A DNA stretch of 64,000 bases, from assembly GCF_002844235.1 (NCBI RefSeq), contig NZ_PGTS01000001.1:558001-622000 (forward strand), given 5' to 3'. How positions within the stretch are numbered: the stretch's first letter is position 1; each line of letters opens with the position of its first letter. The notes below the pieces were generated by a model. The model was given only the letters and a program-made list of their open reading frames with translations. It ran no database searches and was not told the origin of the DNA. This DNA is from Thalassospira povalilytica. Lineage in GTDB: Bacteria; Pseudomonadota; Alphaproteobacteria; Rhodospirillales; Thalassospiraceae. The translations under genes were made by a program, and so were the position numbers. This document shows positions 53,201-61,244 of the stretch, piece after piece.

Positions 53201-54976
53201 TGCGGTGACGGTCAGATCAAACGATCCGCTGAAGTCTTCCGGCGGTGTGATCGTCAGGCCTGCCAGTTCCGCAGCGGTGAGGGTCACAGTCCCATCCGGG
53301 TTTACGGTACCAGCCGACAGGGTGGACCCAGCCGGGATATCACTGATGGTGACCGACAGGGTCTCGTCTGCATCGGTCAGACCAGCGGTGATGTTGAGTG
53401 CAATGGCGCTGTCTTCGTTACCAGAGGCAGGATCAACGCTGAGCGTCGGAGCATCAGCAACCGGATCGACGGTGACCGACAGGGTATCTGCGATGGATGC
53501 CGTGTCCGCGCCGTCACTCGACGTTGCGGTGACGGTCAGATCAAACGACCCGCTGAAGTCTTCCGGCGGGGTAATCGTCAAGCCAGCGAGTTCCGCAGCG
53601 GTCAGGGTAACCGTTCCATCCGGATTAACGGTACCAGCCGAGAGGGTGGAACCAGCAGGAATGTCACTGATGGTCACCGACAGGGTTTCATCCGCGTCAG
53701 TCAGACCGGCAGTGATGTCGAGCGCAATGGCGCTGTCTTCATTGCCGGTTGCCGGATCGACACTGAGCGTCGGTGCATCTGCCTGGGCATCGACGGTGAC
53801 GGCCAGTGTTTCACTAACAGATGCCGTATCCGATCCTTCGGTCGAAGTCGCCGTCACGGTCAGATCAAACGACCCGCTGAAGTCTTCCGGCGGGGTGATG
53901 GTCAGACCGGCCAACTCACCGGCAGTCAGGGTGACAGTCCCATCCGGGTTTACTGTGCCAGCCGACAGAGTGGATCCCGCCGGGATGTCGCTGATGGTGA
54001 CCGACAGGGTCTCATCCGCATCAGTCAGACCAGCAGTGATGTCGAGCGCAATAGCGCTGTCTTCATTGCCCGAAGCAGGGTCAACGCTGAGCGTCGGGGC
54101 GTCTGCACCGTCATTTGCAGCAAGTTCAAAAGACTCGCTATCGACGACTTCACCGGTTTCAGTGTTGATGACAGTGACAGTAACATTGTAATTGCCGATG
54201 GTTTCTTCGGTAATGGCAACGCTCAGCCCATCAAGTTCATCAACGCTGACCTGCCAGATCCCGTTGCCGAGATTGTCACCGGCAGAAAGGGTCGCGCCAT
54301 CAGGCATGCCCTGGATCAGGATGATGTAGATCGAGGTGGAGTTATCTTCGAAAACATTGATGTTCAGTGTCAGGTTTTCACCACCCGCACCTTCGACATC
54401 ATTTACCGAAAGAACATCGGAGCCCGAAGCCCCCGCCGCCGCATCATCGGCACTGGCACCAGCAATGGTTGTGGTACCGCCACCACCCCCGCCGCCGCCC
54501 ACCGAGCGGGCAGCCGCAGATGAGCCGCCAGAACCCGATGTGCCACCAGCGCCACCCCCGCCGCCAAAGCCGTTGCCAAAGGTGTCGCCGGTGTCAGGCT
54601 GGGTAACCGGTTGCAGAGGCGGGCTGTTGGTTTCAATAATTTCCTGCCCGTTTCCTGCGATCGGGGCCTGATTGTTTACGATTTTGGTCGAGGAGGCATT
54701 GTTTCCGGTCCCGCCCAACTCTATGTTTGAAACAGAGCTGTCGCCATCCTGAAGGACAGATTCATTGTAGTTTTCGGAGGAGTTCGAAATATCGGGTGAC
54801 TGCGTGTAGCCTTCATCCGGGGCCGCTTCGATACGGGGGTCATACCACTGACGGCTTCCCGTATGAACGCTGGAAAGCGAGGTATCCTGTCGCAGAGACA
54901 CCTGAAGGCTCTGGCCATCGTCAGCCTGAACTTTCGGTGTGTTGACTTGTCCCTGATCACGTATGTCAGCCATCAT
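47258..54976 (-). CDS. Giant Ig/cadherin-like repeat surface protein (2572 residues)
   Basis: Probable secreted adhesin. Residues 1-130 are polar and unusual, and 135-190 are Gly/Ser-rich. From about 190 the protein is one divergent domain, then six near-identical 108-residue repeats (291-938), two divergent domains, eight more 108-residue repeats, four 109-residue repeats with CLEDTACG, and a last domain ending DIDVLPNPLDPLI. Each repeat has ADAPTLSVDP, NEDSAIALDI, TLSAGTVNPDGTVTL and LTITPPEDF. There is no Sec signal, no RTX nonapeptides and no LPxTG. The adjacent ABC/HlyD genes point to type I secretion. Starts at ATG 54976 or 54973 after TTGGAG. Confidence 0.85.
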   Translation of the reverse strand: MMADIRDQGQVNTPKVQADDGQSLQVSLRQDTSLSSVHTGSRQWYDPRIEAAPDEGYTQSPDISNSSENYNESVLQDGDSSVSNIELGGTGNNASSTKIVNNQAPIAGNGQEIIETNSPPLQPVTQPDTGDTFGNGFGGGGGAGGTSGSGGSSAAARSVGGGGGGGGTTTIAGASADDAAAGASGSDVLSVNDVEGAGGENLTLNINVFEDNSTSIYIILIQGMPDGATLSAGDNLGNGIWQVSVDELDGLSVAITEETIGNYNVTVTVINTETGEVVDSESFELAANDGADAPTLSVDPASGNEDSAIALDITAGLTDADETLSVTISDIPAGSTLSAGTVNPDGTVTLTAGELAGLTITPPEDFSGSFDLTVTATSTEGSDTASVSETLAVTVDAQADAPTLSVDPATGNEDSAIALDITAGLTDADETLSVTISDIPAGSTLSAGTVNPDGTVTLTAAELAGLTITPPEDFSGSFDLTVTATSSDGADTASIADTLSVTVDPVADAPTLSVDPASGNEDSAIALNITAGLTDADETLSVTISDIPAGSTLSAGTVNPDGTVTLTAAELAGLTITPPEDFSGSFDLTVTATSSDGADTASIADTLSVTVDPVADAPTLSVDPASGNEDSAIALDITAGLTDADETLSVTISDIPAGSTLSAGTVNPDGTVTLTAAELAGLTITPPEDFSGSFDLTVTATSSDGADTASVADTLSVTVDPVADAPTLSVDPASGNEDSAIALDITAGLTDADETLSVTISDIPAGSTLSAGTVNPDGTVTLTAGELAGLTITPPEDFSGSFDLTVTATSSDGADTASIADTLSVTVDPVADAPTLSVDPASGNEDSAIALDITAGLTDADETLSVTISDIPAGSTLSAGTVNPDGTVTLTAGELAGLTITPPEDFNGSFDLTVTATSSDGADTASIADTLSVTVDPVADAPAVTIDIDPVIEENVPSDLTITLDPLEADVTAEITVTGLPADATLSAGTQNPDGSWTLSEGDLAGLTLTVSTTVNISFTVDVTVTHTINGTTDSTTQSATVDVVDAGALPSVTVSFDGAVLEDAATPLDISVAVESGESVVEVTVDGLPAGTTLSAGTVNPDGSVTLTPGELAGLTLTPPDDYNGSLDFTVTAETTSGAGTETVTENVSTTVEAVAGTPTLTVNGASGAEDGGAITLDITAGVTDAGEGLEITISDIPAGATLSAGTVNPDGTVTLTAGELAGLTITPPEDFSGSFDLTVTATSSDGADTASIADTLSVTVDPVADAPTLSVDPATGNEDIAIALDITAGLTDADETLSVTISDIPAGSTLSAGTVNPDGTVTLTAAELAGLTITPPEDFSGSFDLTVTATSSDGADTASVADTLSVTVDPVADAPTLSVDPASGNEDSAIALDITAGLTDADETLSVTISDIPAGSTLSAGTVNPDGTVTLTAGELAGLTITPPEDFSGSFDLTVTATSSDGADTASIADTLSVTVDPVADAPTLSVDPASGNEDSAIALDISAGLTDADETLSVTISDIPAGSTLSAGTVNPDGTVTLTAAELAGLTITPPEDFSGSFDLTVTATSSDGADTASIADTLSVTVDPVADAPTLSVDPATGNEDSAIALDITAGLTDADETLSVTISDIPAGSTLSAGTVNPDGTVTLTAGELAGLTITPPEDFSGSFDLTVTATSSDGADTASIADTLSVTVDPVADAPTLSVDPASGNEDSAIALDITAGLTDADETLSVTISDIPAGSTLSAGTVNPDGTVTLTAAELAGLTITPPEDFSGSFDLTVTATSSDGADTASIADTLSVTVDPVADAPTLSVDPASGNEDSAIALNITAGLTDADETLSVTISDIPAGSTLSAGTVNPDGTVTLTAGELAGLTITPPEDFSGSFDLTVTATSTEGSDTASVSETLAVTVDAQADAPTLSVDPASGNEDSAIALDITAGLTDADETLSVTISDIPAGSTLSAGTVNPDGTVTLTAGELAGLTITPPADYYGSFDLTVTATSVDGSDSASVSETLTVQVENVADGPELTLGLPALCLEDTACGLTIDVGVLAPSEVLEVTIEGLPNDATLSAGIKNPDGSWTLTQAELVGLTVTVLEPGDSLLTVTATVNDPISGTSDSTIANINLEVLNVAEGPTLNLGLPALCLEDTACGLTIDVGVLAPSEVLEVTIEGLPNDATLSAGIKNPDGSWTLTQAELVGLTVTVLEPGDSLLTVTATVNDPISGTSDSTIANINLEVLNVAEGPTLNLGLPALCLEDTACGLTIDVGVLAPSEVLEVTIEGLPNDGTLSAGIKNPDGSWTLTQAELVGLTVTVLEPGDSLLTVTATVNDPISGTSDSTIANINLEVLNVAEGPTLNLGLPALCLEDTACGLTIDVGVLSPTEVLEVTIEGLPNDATLSAGIENPDGSWTLTQAELVGLTVTALEPGDSLLTVTATVSDPISGTSDSTIANINLEVLNIADAPTLDLSLSAAVIEDSPTPLLITVSDLALTEDVTLTIDGVDNGATLNAGTLNPDGTYTLELLDLVGLAITPDTEDDLQLSITATVEDSSSNTVATTTATLDIDVLPNPLDPLI
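47612..48925 (-). repeat. Four tandem 327-base repeats (CLEDTACG type)
   Basis: Four copies of about 109 residues, each with the motif LPALCLEDTACGLTIDVGVL, two cysteines six residues apart. The middle copies are almost identical in DNA as well as protein. This is a separate repeat family from the 324-base units upstream. Confidence 0.88.
48925..51502 (-). repeat. Eight tandem 324-base repeats (second array)
   Basis: Eight 108-residue Ig-like units. Differences between copies are few and reshuffled (PASGNEDS or PATGNEDS, TAGELAG or TAAELAG, ASIADT or ASVADT), the pattern left by recombination between units. Boundaries are approximate. Confidence 0.88.
52162..54106 (-). repeat. Six tandem 324-base repeats (first array)
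   Basis: Six 108-residue units, residues 291-938 of the giant protein, separated from the second array by two divergent domains (about 51502-52162). The first unit and the seventh unit of the second array share the rarer STEGSDTASVSETLAVTVDA ending, which suggests exchange between arrays. Confidence 0.88.
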
Positions 54977-55134
54977 TCGTCTCCAAGAATTCCGTCGGCG
55001 AACAGGATTTCGCCCATAGATTTGTCGTTATTCCGATGAATTCTGGAGAAGCGGGCGCAACAAAGAAATGCACTTTTGGTTGCAAAATGTTATTAAATTG
55101 TAATGCCTGGTGTACAATTGAATTGGGGTCTTTT

Positions 55135-55860
55135 TTGACACAAAGCCTGACCATCATGATCGTGGATGACGATCCTGATATCACAAATCTTCTTGAGGTT
55201 TATTTATCCGAAGAAGGGTATGAGGTCGTTGTTGCCCATACAGCCCAGGCAATGTGGGAATTGTTGGATAGCCAGACAATTGACCTGATACTGCTTGATA
55301 TCATGTTGCCGGACGGAGACGGTTTCGACCTGACGCGGAAGTTGCGCGAAACGCTGACTTCGCCGCTGATCATTCTTTCGCGCAAAAGTGACAGCATCGA
55401 CCAGATTGTCGGTCTTGAGCTTGGCGCGGATGATTATGTCACAAAGCCGCTGGAACCGCGTAACCTGTTGGCACGCATAAGAAGTTTGTTGCGCCGAACC
55501 AATCTGAACAATGCCGCCCAACCTGCAGCACCCGCAGCGGGCGACAAGCACATCCGGTTTGCCGAGTGGTCACTTGATGCCCAGACACATCGTCTGACGC
55601 ATGACAATGGTGACGAGTTTACGCTGTCGGCAAACGAGGCAGAATTGCTGTATTTCCTGGCAAGCAATAGCGGTCAGGTTCTGTCGCGCAATGACCTTTC
55701 TGTCGCGGTGAGTGGCCGGGAATGGGAATATATGGACCGCAGTATCGATATCCTGATTGCGCGTCTGCGCAAACGGATTGAACGCGAACCCGCCGAGCCG
55801 GAATTCATCCAGACGGTGCGCGGCAAGGGATATGTTTTCAGCAGTTCCGGTGACAATTGA
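55135..55860 (+). CDS. OmpR-family response regulator
   Basis: 241-residue regulator. The receiver has DDDPDITNLL, phospho-Asp55 in LLLDIMLPDGDG and the lysine in DYVTKPLEPRNLL. The winged helix ends RKRIEREPAEPEFIQTVRGKGYVF (shown as RGKGYVF motif). I use TTG 55135, which has GGGG upstream and gives MTQSLTIMIVDDD; ATG 55156 is the next choice, and a longer frame from 55036 reads through an A+T-rich promoter-like region. Divergent from the giant protein gene and upstream of the exporter genes, so it likely controls both. Confidence 0.88.
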   Translation: MTQSLTIMIVDDDPDITNLLEVYLSEEGYEVVVAHTAQAMWELLDSQTIDLILLDIMLPDGDGFDLTRKLRETLTSPLIILSRKSDSIDQIVGLELGADDYVTKPLEPRNLLARIRSLLRRTNLNNAAQPAAPAAGDKHIRFAEWSLDAQTHRLTHDNGDEFTLSANEAELLYFLASNSGQVLSRNDLSVAVSGREWEYMDRSIDILIARLRKRIEREPAEPEFIQTVRGKGYVFSSSGDN

Positions 55861-55991
55861 CCGTTCGCCGGATGTATCGGCAAAAACAATCGCGTAACAA
55901 TTCGCTACAGACCCAAAACTGAAAGGTGTTTCCGCCTCGTACTAAACTCCGAGCATGAACTGAGCTGGCAATTCGCAACCAGGGAAATTTC

Positions 55992-57689
55992 ATGTCAGAG
56001 TCAACGACGAGCCAAACACAGGTTTTGCAGGCAGCAGGAAAGACACGCGGCATTCGTTTGAATGAAGCGCTAACCCTGTTTGCTGCGTCTGCAATGCTGA
56101 ACCTGCTGGCTCTGGCGATGCCGGTTGCGATCCTTCTGGTTTATGACCGGGTATTGCCGAGCTCCTCTATTCCGACATTGACGGTCTTGCTGATCGGCAT
56201 CGTCATCGTGGTGGCGTGCGACATGCTGTTGCGGTTCTCGCGGCAGGCCATTCTGGCCAAGGTTTCCGCCCGGCTTGATTATTCCCTTCGTGAAAAGACA
56301 TTTTCGCGCCTGTTGCGTCAGAGCTTCCCGACGGCGGCACGCATTCCGTTCGGTGTTCTGAGTTCGACCTTCAATATCGCCAACAGCAAACGCGAATTTA
56401 CTCTGCTGCGGGCACAGCTGATCGCAGATTTGCCATTTCTGATCGGCATTCTTTCGATCGTCGGGCTGATTGGTGGCTGGCTGGTCATGATGCCGATCAC
56501 ATTGCTGATGCTGTTTGCAATTGTCATTTCGATCTTGGCTGTTCTTCATACACGGGCGTCAAAAAGCTACTTCGATAGCGAAGATGCGCGTCAGCATTTT
56601 CTGTCGGGTGTTTTTGACAATCTTGGCCATGCCAAATCGCTGGCATGCGAGGTCGCGCTTTCCGACAAGTTTGTGAACATTCAGGGCGCGCATTCAGAAA
56701 GCCTGCGCCGGATGAAGTTCCTGTCAGCATCCAGTGTCGAGATCTTTACCTTTGTCACCCAGGCCCTGATCGGGTCGGTGATCGTGGTTGGTGCGCTTTC
56801 GGTTTTGTCGGGCAATATGACATATGGTGGTCTGGCGGCGTGCACGCTTTTGACCGGTCGTTCGATCGAGCCGCTTAAAACCTGCTATCAGTTCCTGATG
56901 CAGTTCCAGCTGCACCGTCTGAACAAACAGCGTGAAATCCTTAAACTGAAGCTGGGCCGTGCGACCGATGCGGCACCGTCAGCGGTCAAGTTGCCGCGTT
57001 GGAGTGCCGCGCCGAAACTTTCGCTTTATCAGGTCAGCGTCTGCCGGGTCGGTGAAGATCAGGCCTGCCTTGAAGACATCACGGTTGATATCGAACCGGG
57101 CACGATTGTCAGCATCGAAGGCGGCCGCGGTGATGGTAAAACCACATTTTCGCGAGCGCTTCTGGGGCTGTGCCCGATCGTGGGCAATATCACCATCAAT
57201 GGTATCCGCCTTGAAGGCAGTTCGGCCGAACTCATTCGCAGCAACACAACCTACATCGGGACATCGCCCCAGTTGCCGGAAGGAACGGTGATTGATGCGC
57301 TGACCATGGGCAACCAGGATAACTATGCCGATGTGCGTTATCTGAGCCATCTGATCGGACTTGATCAGGCGGTCAAACGCCTGCCCAAGGGATATGCAAC
57401 CGAAATCGGTTCAACCAATACCGCACTGCCGACCGGCTTCCTGCAAAAGATCGCAATCGTACGTGCCCTGGCGCTGAAGAAGAAGTTCATCATTCTTGAT
57501 GATGCAACATTCGGTCTTGATGCCAACACCGAAATCCGTCTGTCGCGGTTGATCAAGGCCCTGTCGGGCAAGGCAACTGTCCTGATTTTCAGCGACCGTG
57601 AAACCCTTAAGGCTGTCTCGTCGCGGCGCTTCAAGCTGTCCGAAGGCCACTTACAAGAAATCAGAACCGTGGAGGCGAGAGCAAAATGA
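55992..57689 (+). CDS. Type I secretion ABC half-transporter with degenerate ATPase domain
   Basis: 565 residues: six membrane helices, then a nucleotide-binding domain. Walker A is intact (GGRGDGKTT). The signature reads LPTGFLQK in place of LSGGQ, Walker B is FIILDDATFGLD with Asp replacing the catalytic Glu, and the switch is IFSDRE with no His. It should bind ATP but hydrolyse poorly. It overlaps the next ABC gene by four bases (ATGA). I infer a heterodimer with that protein. Confidence 0.86.
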   Translation: MSESTTSQTQVLQAAGKTRGIRLNEALTLFAASAMLNLLALAMPVAILLVYDRVLPSSSIPTLTVLLIGIVIVVACDMLLRFSRQAILAKVSARLDYSLREKTFSRLLRQSFPTAARIPFGVLSSTFNIANSKREFTLLRAQLIADLPFLIGILSIVGLIGGWLVMMPITLLMLFAIVISILAVLHTRASKSYFDSEDARQHFLSGVFDNLGHAKSLACEVALSDKFVNIQGAHSESLRRMKFLSASSVEIFTFVTQALIGSVIVVGALSVLSGNMTYGGLAACTLLTGRSIEPLKTCYQFLMQFQLHRLNKQREILKLKLGRATDAAPSAVKLPRWSAAPKLSLYQVSVCRVGEDQACLEDITVDIEPGTIVSIEGGRGDGKTTFSRALLGLCPIVGNITINGIRLEGSSAELIRSNTTYIGTSPQLPEGTVIDALTMGNQDNYADVRYLSHLIGLDQAVKRLPKGYATEIGSTNTALPTGFLQKIAIVRALALKKKFIILDDATFGLDANTEIRLSRLIKALSGKATVLIFSDRETLKAVSSRRFKLSEGHLQEIRTVEARAK

Positions 57690-59800
57690 CGCTTACTCCA
57701 GTTACCACAGCAGGCCGCACGACAACCGAGAATGCCAAGAATCCGTTCGAGGAACTTCGCTTCGAAGGTCTTCACAGGCTGTTCGTCAAGGCAGGTTTGG
57801 CTGTTACGACAACAGACCTTGCAACCATCACGCAGAATTATGAGCGTTTGCAGCTTGAAGATATTGCCAAATTCTCGCTAAGCCTTGGCGCATCCCCGGA
57901 ACTGGTGAACGGATCGTTGCGCGATACGCTGTTCTTCGGGTTGCTGTGTGTTTTCGAAACCCGCGAAGGCAATCTGATTGCCATTACCCCGAACGGGGAC
58001 GGCCCGCCCATCTGTTTGCGGATCGATAATGGTCTGGAAACAGAAATGCCGGCACTTGATTCGATCGGGCGTGCATTGGTGTTTTCGGTTGCCGAAAACA
58101 ATCGCAGCAATGCCGGTTCAATCCGGGCCACCATTTTTGAACAGATTTCGCAATATCTTGACGGGCACGGACCGCTGATTGCGTTTTTGACGCTGGTATC
58201 AAGTACCCTTGGTCTGGCATTGCCGCTATTCACACTTGCCATTTATGACCAGGTTCTGGCCGCCGAAAATACAACAATCCTTGCCTATGTGATTGTCGGT
58301 TTCATGCTTGCCGTGGTGGGCGAGTTTTGCGCGCGGATGATCCGTGCCTGGATATTGGCCAAGGTTTCCGCCAATACCGAATTTCGGGGCAATACCCGGA
58401 TTTTCAGCCGTTTGCTCAAAATCTCGCACACCGAATCCCGGATGTTTGACAGCCGCCTTGGCCTGACCAGGATGCGCGATGTTGAAACCGTGCGTAACTT
58501 CATCACCGGACCGGTCGGCATGGCGCTGATCGAAGGCCCGGTCAGCATCATCTATTTCATTGCACTTGCGGTGTTGGGTGGGTGGCTTGCGGCGGTGCCG
58601 GCACTTGTGGTTGGTGGTGGTGTGGTGCTTATTCTGGTGCTGTTGGCGCCGCCGTCATCACGCAACATGCTGACGATCCAGAAGGCCGATGATTTCAATC
58701 TTGTCTGTCATGAAATTGCCCGTCGTCTTTTGACCATCAAACTGGCGGCACGTACGCAGAACTGGCTCAACAGGTTCCGTGATGCATCAGCCCGCCTGTC
58801 AGAAGCAGACCGTCTGCGTCAAAGCAAATTGCATCTTGCCCGTATCATTTCGTCGGGTCTGGGGTCGCTTGCTGTCACAGCAACGCTTGGATTTGGCACG
58901 ATTGCCGTTCTGGACCAGAATTTGACAGTCGGTGCGCTGATTGCCTCGGTTGCGCTGGTCTGGCGGATCATGTCCCCGGTGCCATCAATGCTTGAAGCCA
59001 AGCTGCGCTGGAACGACACCAAAAATTCGATGGATGTCTCGCAGGCCAATGCCGACATGATGTTTGACAATTCGGCGGCCGACGGCACGGGCAACCAGAT
59101 CAAGGGCATCAATGGCAACATTTCGCTCAGCGGTGTGACCATTACCTTCCAGCGCGGTATTTCCCCGGCACTTCGCAATGTGTCACTTGAAATCACCGCG
59201 GGCGAAACCATTGCCATTACCGGTCATAGCGGTTCGGGCAAGTCGGTTCTGCTTGATGTGATTGCCGGGACAACCGCCCCGCAGATCGGCACAATCACGA
59301 TTGATGGCGTATCGCCAAGCCATGTGCCGCCGAACGTTTTGCGTCAATCGATGTCCTATATGTCACGCGATACGATTCATCTGCCCCTGACCATTCGTGA
59401 ATATCTCGAACATGCCGATCCGTTCGACAAGACGATCTCGGCAGAACTGATCTGCAAGCAGATGGGCCTTGAATTCGAAGTTCAGCGGTTGCCAAACCGC
59501 TATAACACGTCGCTTTGCGATCTGGACCCACGAAGCAGCCTTGGTCGCATTCTTTCGATGGCGCGTGCGTTCTATTGCCGTCGCGGGTTGCTTCTTCTTG
59601 ATGAACCCGATGCCGCCAGCATTCAGTCGCGTCATCTTTTCATGTCGGAAATCGAAGAAAGACGCGGCAAATCGACAACCATTTTCACCACGCACGAGCC
59701 GGAATATCTTCGTGTTGCCGACCGCGTGCTGGTTCTTAATCAGGGAATGCTGGTGCGCAACTGTGCGCCAAGCGAACTGTCCCAGAAGCGGGGAGCTTGA
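57686..59800 (+). CDS. Type I secretion ABC half-transporter with N-terminal extra domain
   Basis: 704 residues. Residues 1-145 form a C39-like position domain with no catalytic Cys, typical of RTX/adhesin exporters. Six membrane helices and an ATPase domain follow, with Walker A GHSGSGKS, Walker B LLLLDEPDAAS and switch IFTTHEPE all present. The signature reads RSSLGRIL in place of LSGGQ. It is the better-preserved member of the pair, sharing ATGA junctions with its neighbour. Confidence 0.88.
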   Translation: MTLTPVTTAGRTTTENAKNPFEELRFEGLHRLFVKAGLAVTTTDLATITQNYERLQLEDIAKFSLSLGASPELVNGSLRDTLFFGLLCVFETREGNLIAITPNGDGPPICLRIDNGLETEMPALDSIGRALVFSVAENNRSNAGSIRATIFEQISQYLDGHGPLIAFLTLVSSTLGLALPLFTLAIYDQVLAAENTTILAYVIVGFMLAVVGEFCARMIRAWILAKVSANTEFRGNTRIFSRLLKISHTESRMFDSRLGLTRMRDVETVRNFITGPVGMALIEGPVSIIYFIALAVLGGWLAAVPALVVGGGVVLILVLLAPPSSRNMLTIQKADDFNLVCHEIARRLLTIKLAARTQNWLNRFRDASARLSEADRLRQSKLHLARIISSGLGSLAVTATLGFGTIAVLDQNLTVGALIASVALVWRIMSPVPSMLEAKLRWNDTKNSMDVSQANADMMFDNSAADGTGNQIKGINGNISLSGVTITFQRGISPALRNVSLEITAGETIAITGHSGSGKSVLLDVIAGTTAPQIGTITIDGVSPSHVPPNVLRQSMSYMSRDTIHLPLTIREYLEHADPFDKTISAELICKQMGLEFEVQRLPNRYNTSLCDLDPRSSLGRILSMARAFYCRRGLLLLDEPDAASIQSRHLFMSEIEERRGKSTTIFTTHEPEYLRVADRVLVLNQGMLVRNCAPSELSQKRGA

Positions 59801-59802
59801 TC

Positions 59803-61164
59803 ATGAGCAAGAACAAGTACGCCATCCCACAGGGCGATACCGGGAAACCAAACAACAGCAAGTTTACGGTCGACGCCCCTGTGACGGCAATCCAGCTGTT
59901 TGACAAAAAATCCACCCACCGGCCGGCCATGTTTACGGTGGTCTTCATGCTGGTCTTCTTCCTTGGGGCAACTGTCTGGTCAACCCAGACACCGATGGCC
60001 GAGATTTCGGTCAGTTCCGGCGAAATTGTGCCGGTTGGCGCGATCCAGCGTATCCAGCATCTCGAAGGCGGGATTTTGTCGCATCTTGCGGTCAAGGATG
60101 GTCAACACGTTACCGAAGGACAGTTGCTTGTCAGTCTGGCCCCCGATATCGCGCAGTCCGAACTTGAACAGCTTGAAACCCGTTTGATGGCCGTCACCAT
60201 GAAATACGGGTTGCTGAAATCCGCCGCCGAAGGAACGACACCCGCCGAACTGATGCAGACCGGTGTCTATTCCGAAATTGCCGAAACGGCATTGAAAGCG
60301 TTGAACAGTCGTAAACAGCGTCTGGTAAGCCAGCTTGATGTTCTTCGTCAGCAGGAACGCGAACGCAAGGCTGAACTGACAACGATCACCCACCAGTCCA
60401 ATGCGCTGGGCGAACAAATCGATCTGATGCAGAATCAGGTCGACGGGCGTCAGATTCTGGTCGACAAGGGACTTTTCCCGCGTCTGGACTTCATTCAGGA
60501 TCAGCGTGAACTAGCCCGTCTTCAAAGCGAACGTATGGCATTGATCCTGGATGCGGACCGTATCAATGAACGTGTTGTCGAAGCACGCCAGCGTATGATC
60601 GAAATGGAAATGACGTTCCATGCCGAACTGACAGCCGAACTCAGTGCGCTTGCCACCGAGGCCGCTGAACTTCGTCTGGCAATCAAACGTGCGGTTGATC
60701 GTGTCAAACGTCTGGATATCACGTCCCCGGTGTCGGGATACGTCAAAGGGATCGATATTGAAACGATCGGCGGGGTGATTACCCCGGGTGCGCAGATCAT
60801 GGAAATTGTGCCTGATGACAGCGAACTGATCGTTGAAGCCCGTCTGTCGACAAATGATGTCGGACATGTGACCGTCGGTCAAAGTGCCAAGATCAAAGTT
60901 CTGACATATGACTATACCCGCTATGGAACAATCGAGGGCACGGTACAGCGTGTTTCGCCATCGACATTCTTTGACGAAGACGGAACCCCGTTCTTCAAGG
61001 CGGACATCGCCATGAACAGCTATATCGTGGGTGAAGAGGACAAATTCCTGGTCAGTCCGGGCATGACGGTTCTGGTCGATATCATCACCGGCGAGAAAAC
61101 CCTGTTCAAATATCTTGCATCCCCGATCATCAAAAGTTTCGATGGCGCATTGCACGAAAGATAA
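59803..61164 (+). CDS. HlyD-family type I secretion membrane-fusion protein
   Basis: 453-residue periplasmic adaptor. One N-terminal membrane helix (MFTVVFMLVFFLGATVW) is followed by a lipoyl half-motif (GGILSHLAVKDGQHVTEGQLLV), long coiled coils (about residues 100-280), and the second lipoyl half and beta-barrel (DITSPVSGYVKGIDIETIGG). The LDLISRGD-like end region is IITGEKTLFKYLASPI. ATG 59803 is preferred over TTG 59797 because GGGGAG is eight bases upstream. No TolC homologue is in the window. Confidence 0.94.
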   Translation: MSKNKYAIPQGDTGKPNNSKFTVDAPVTAIQLFDKKSTHRPAMFTVVFMLVFFLGATVWSTQTPMAEISVSSGEIVPVGAIQRIQHLEGGILSHLAVKDGQHVTEGQLLVSLAPDIAQSELEQLETRLMAVTMKYGLLKSAAEGTTPAELMQTGVYSEIAETALKALNSRKQRLVSQLDVLRQQERERKAELTTITHQSNALGEQIDLMQNQVDGRQILVDKGLFPRLDFIQDQRELARLQSERMALILDADRINERVVEARQRMIEMEMTFHAELTAELSALATEAAELRLAIKRAVDRVKRLDITSPVSGYVKGIDIETIGGVITPGAQIMEIVPDDSELIVEARLSTNDVGHVTVGQSAKIKVLTYDYTRYGTIEGTVQRVSPSTFFDEDGTPFFKADIAMNSYIVGEEDKFLVSPGMTVLVDIITGEKTLFKYLASPIIKSFDGALHER

Positions 61165-61188
61165 AAGGTTACATTGAAATGATGGCAA

Positions 61189-61225
61189 CCAATGGTTTAA
61201 CATCATAAAATAGTTAAACCATTGG
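61189..61225 (+). other. 13-base hairpin between the HlyD-type and receiver genes
   Basis: CCAATGGTTTAAC and GTTAAACCATTGG pair perfectly around an 11-base A+T-rich loop. It lies 24 bases after the hlyD stop and 19 bases before the receiver start, with no T-run. It may be a terminator, a processing site, or a structure limiting translation of the receiver. Confidence 0.6.
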
Positions 61226-61244
61226 CGGCGAATGAGTGACTTAT

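Noticed and set aside
47258-54976. CRISPR-like or mobile-element origin of the tandem repeats
   Set aside because: Repeat units are 324 bases, in frame and encode domains; there are no spacers, target duplications or transposase genes.
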